From the NCBI RefSeq assembly GCF_013407595.1, contig NZ_JABEKX010000002.1:62001-126000 (forward strand): a stretch of DNA of 64,000 nucleotides, given 5' to 3'. Shown here one piece after another: positions 62,477 through 64,000 of the stretch (position 1 is its first letter; every line of letters starts with the position of its first letter). The notes under the pieces were generated by a model. The model was not told the DNA's origin. It worked only from the letters and a program-made list of their open reading frames with translations, and did no database searches. Source of the stretch: Lacticaseibacillus absianus. Its GTDB lineage: Bacteria > Bacillota > Bacilli > Lactobacillales > Lactobacillaceae. Position numbers and translations under genes: made by a program.

Positions 62477-62505
62477 TTGACGCTGTCGGGCTTTGGCTGT
62501 ACGAT
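62477..62505 (+). promoter_or_regulatory. Sigma-A promoter of the antiterminator-PTS operon
   Basis: TTGACG (62477-62482) and TACGAT (62500-62505) are separated by 17 bases; transcription should start near 62512, just ahead of the RAT element. Confidence 0.8.
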
Positions 62506-62518
62506 GCACACGTAAAGT

Positions 62519-62549
62519 GAGCGTGTTACTGATTCGATCAGGCATGACC
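62519..62549 (+). promoter_or_regulatory. RAT (ribonucleic antiterminator) site
   Basis: TGTTACTGATTCGATCAGGC (62524-62543) continued by ATGACC fits the RAT consensus bound by LicT/SacY-type proteins, with the CTGA / TCAG stem. Its 3' side overlaps the left arm of the following terminator, so the two structures exclude each other. Confidence 0.85.
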
Positions 62550-62588
62550 TTTCTTACACGAAAGCGTAAGGTGGGGCATGCCTTTTTT
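62539..62588 (+). terminator. RAT-controlled leader terminator
   Basis: AGGCATG...CTTAC (from 62539) pairs with GTAAG...CATGCCT, with an unpaired bulge between, and is followed by six T residues (62583-62588). The hairpin is prevented when the antiterminator binds the RAT. Confidence 0.85.
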
Positions 62589-62623
62589 GGCGTCTGGCGG
62601 CCCCGGCGAAGGAGGCGAACACC

Positions 62624-63427
62624 GTGCGATTCGTCAAGAACTTCAACAATAACGCTGCGCTGGTGGTCGATGACTGGGGCCGCGAATGGGTGGTGCTCGG
62701 CAACGGGGTCGGCTTCGGCAAACACGCCGGTCAACCGGTCGATGACGGTGCGATCCTGCGGCGCTTCAAGGCGGCTGGGGACGTGACGACGCTGCCGACC
62801 GCACTCGCCGTGGCGACGCGTGCGGTGGTGGCGCTGGTCGAAGCTCAGCTGCGGGTCCAACTCGCCCCGGCGCAGGCGCAACTGCTGGCCGCCCACATCC
62901 GCTTGGCCGCACACCGGGCCCAGGCGGCCCCTGTGCTTCCCGAGGCCAGCGCCCAGTGGGAGCTGACCCACCTGTTCCCGCAGGAGTTTCAGGCGGCGAC
63001 CGCCGCGGTGGCGCTGTTGAACGGCGTGCTGGCGCGGCCACTGGCGCCGATCGAAGCGGTGTTTTTGACCTACCACCTCATCACCCTGACCGCGGGACAG
63101 GCGGCCGGGGCGGCGCTTGGGCAGCTGAACCAGCTGATGCGCGGGGTGATCGACCTAGTGGCGCCGCTGGATGTGACGTCGTATGCCTACGCTCACTTCG
63201 TCACGCACCTGCGCGCCTTGTTGATCCGCCTGATGCACCACGAGGTGGCCCCGGTGGGTGATGCCGCGCTGACCGCCCAGATCGCCGCGGCGTACGCACC
63301 GGCTTTTGCCACCGTCCAGGCGGTCGGCCAGTACCTGATGCGGACGCAAGGCTGGGTGCTGACGCCGGCGGATCAGCTGGACCTGACGCTTGATGTCTGG
63401 CGCATCACGCACGGGGAGCCGGCGTGA
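62624..63427 (+). CDS. licT: BglG/LicT-family transcriptional antiterminator
   Basis: A 267-residue PTS-controlled antiterminator. Residues 1-55 are the CAT RNA-binding domain (VKNFNNNAALVVDDWGRE, VVLGNGVGFGKHAGQPVD). PRD1 (about 65-165) keeps both regulatory histidines (H91 in AAHIRLAAHR, H151 in TYHLITL). PRD2 (about 170-267) keeps H195 (FVTHLRALL) but the final position reads LTLDVWR, with D257 where LicT proteins have His. GTG 62624 follows GAAGGAGGCGAACACC. It controls itself and the PTS gene downstream through the RAT leader. Confidence 0.93.
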   Translation: MRFVKNFNNNAALVVDDWGREWVVLGNGVGFGKHAGQPVDDGAILRRFKAAGDVTTLPTALAVATRAVVALVEAQLRVQLAPAQAQLLAAHIRLAAHRAQAAPVLPEASAQWELTHLFPQEFQAATAAVALLNGVLARPLAPIEAVFLTYHLITLTAGQAAGAALGQLNQLMRGVIDLVAPLDVTSYAYAHFVTHLRALLIRLMHHEVAPVGDAALTAQIAAAYAPAFATVQAVGQYLMRTQGWVLTPADQLDLTLDVWRITHGEPA

Positions 63428-63465
63428 GCGGATCGCGACGCACGCGTCGCAAAGGAGGAGTACAC

Positions 63466-64000
63466 ATGGCGTATGAAGATCTAGGGCAAGCGATCGTTAA
63501 GCTCGTCGGTGGCCGGGAGAACGTCAATAGCGTGATCCACTGTACGACGCGCTTGCGGTTTCGCCTCAAAGACGAAGGCAAGGCGGATACGACGGCACTG
63601 AAGCAGACCCCCGGCGTGGTGACCGTGGTCCAAAGCGGTGGCCAATACCAAGTCGTGATCGGCAACCAAGTGGCCGAGGTGTTCCAGGCCGTCGTGACCG
63701 CCGGTGGATTCGGTGAAGCCCCGGTGGCCGACGGCGGCGCTGACGAGCGGCCGATGAGTTGGTTGGACCGGGCGATCGATTTGATCTCGAGTATTTTTGC
63801 CCCGATGCTGGGGCTGTTGGCGGCAACGGGGATGATCAAGGGGTTCAACGCGCTGTTCACGGCGGTGGGCTGGCTGACCCCAACGGCGGGCACCTACATC
63901 GTGCTCAATGCGATCGGTGACGCGTTCTTCTACTTCCTGCCGGTGCTGTTGGGTTACTCAGCGGCGCGCAAATTCAAGCTAGAGCCGCTGATGGGGATGA
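63466..64000 (+). CDS. Beta-glucoside-type PTS permease (EIIBC(A)), 3' end outside window
   Basis: About 178 residues are visible. Residues 1-80 form an EIIB of the glucose/beta-glucoside class with phospho-cysteine C26 (VIHCTTRLRFRLKDEG) and GVVTVVQSGGQYQVVIG. After a linker, the first EIIC helices begin (LISSIFAPMLGLLAATGMIK, IVLNAIGDAFFYFLPVLLGY). AAAGGAGGAGTACAC precedes the ATG at 63466. The order antiterminator-permease is the classical bgl operon layout; the product would be a 6-phospho-beta-glucoside, which the GH1 enzyme 5 kb upstream could cleave. Confidence 0.93.
   Translation, partial: MAYEDLGQAIVKLVGGRENVNSVIHCTTRLRFRLKDEGKADTTALKQTPGVVTVVQSGGQYQVVIGNQVAEVFQAVVTAGGFGEAPVADGGADERPMSWLDRAIDLISSIFAPMLGLLAATGMIKGFNALFTAVGWLTPTAGTYIVLNAIGDAFFYFLPVLLGYSAARKFKLEPLMGM

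Overview
The window looks like chromosomal DNA of a high-GC member of the Lactobacillaceae (Bacillota). Evidence: strong AGGAGG-type ribosome binding sites, frequent TTG/GTG starts, intrinsic terminators, an Asn T-box ahead of asnA, mannose-family and beta-glucoside PTS genes, PepN, PepD-type dipeptidase, potABCD close to murB, and a LevR/sigma-54 pair. A Lacticaseibacillus-like organism is my inference; no rRNA or species marker is present. No insertion sequence, prophage or CRISPR array was seen.

Layout. 1-9.9 kb: housekeeping genes (tsaE end, DnaQ-like exonuclease, exoA, murB), a CPA1 Na+/H+ antiporter, then a polyamine operon (cupin-XRE regulator, potABCD). 10-14.7 kb: pepN, a HesB-like protein, a membrane diguanylate cyclase and a small helical protein. 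14.8-22.1 kb: a carbohydrate island with an AT-richer GH35 beta-galactosidase, two convergent AraC regulators and a 1103-residue DUF5107-TPR protein. 22.1-28.4 kb: C69 dipeptidase, two identical tRNA-Gln(CUG) genes, a MarR/YczE chimera, GNAT and histidine-phosphatase genes, a PadR-DUF1700-(truncated DUF4097) operon, a lipoprotein, and an XRE/membrane-protein pair with a 32-bp palindromic operator. 28.9-33.8 kb: ugpCAEB-type glycerol-3-phosphate/glycerophosphodiester importer plus a glycerophosphodiesterase. 33.8-42.9 kb: T-box-controlled asnA, YoaK, MsrA, two AT-richer membrane-anchored proteins (one DUF4230) behind a ribosome-site-sequestering hairpin, two GNATs, a tyrosine phosphatase, an MFS exporter and a frameshifted yczE divergent from a Crp/Fnr regulator. 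43-45.6 kb: self-regulated ABC-2 exporter with TetR. 45.7-53.1 kb: levR, a -24/-12 promoter, a four-gene mannose-family PTS, an MgtC/SapB protein and rpoN itself. 53.2-64 kb: OpuB-type osmolyte transporter, D-2-hydroxyacid dehydrogenase, GH1 6-phospho-beta-glucosidase, YhgE/Pip protein with MarR regulator, TSUP exporter, and a LicT-type antiterminator with RAT/terminator followed by a beta-glucoside PTS cut by the window end.

The most interesting points are the placement of rpoN as the last gene of an apparent sigma-54-dependent PTS operon (possible positive feedback, with mgtC in between), the DUF5107-TPR/GH35/AraC island of unknown biochemistry, two independently broken yczE-family genes (one fused in frame to a MarR N-terminus), an Asp at a regulatory His position of the LicT-like antiterminator, and several palindromes that look like autoregulatory operators.
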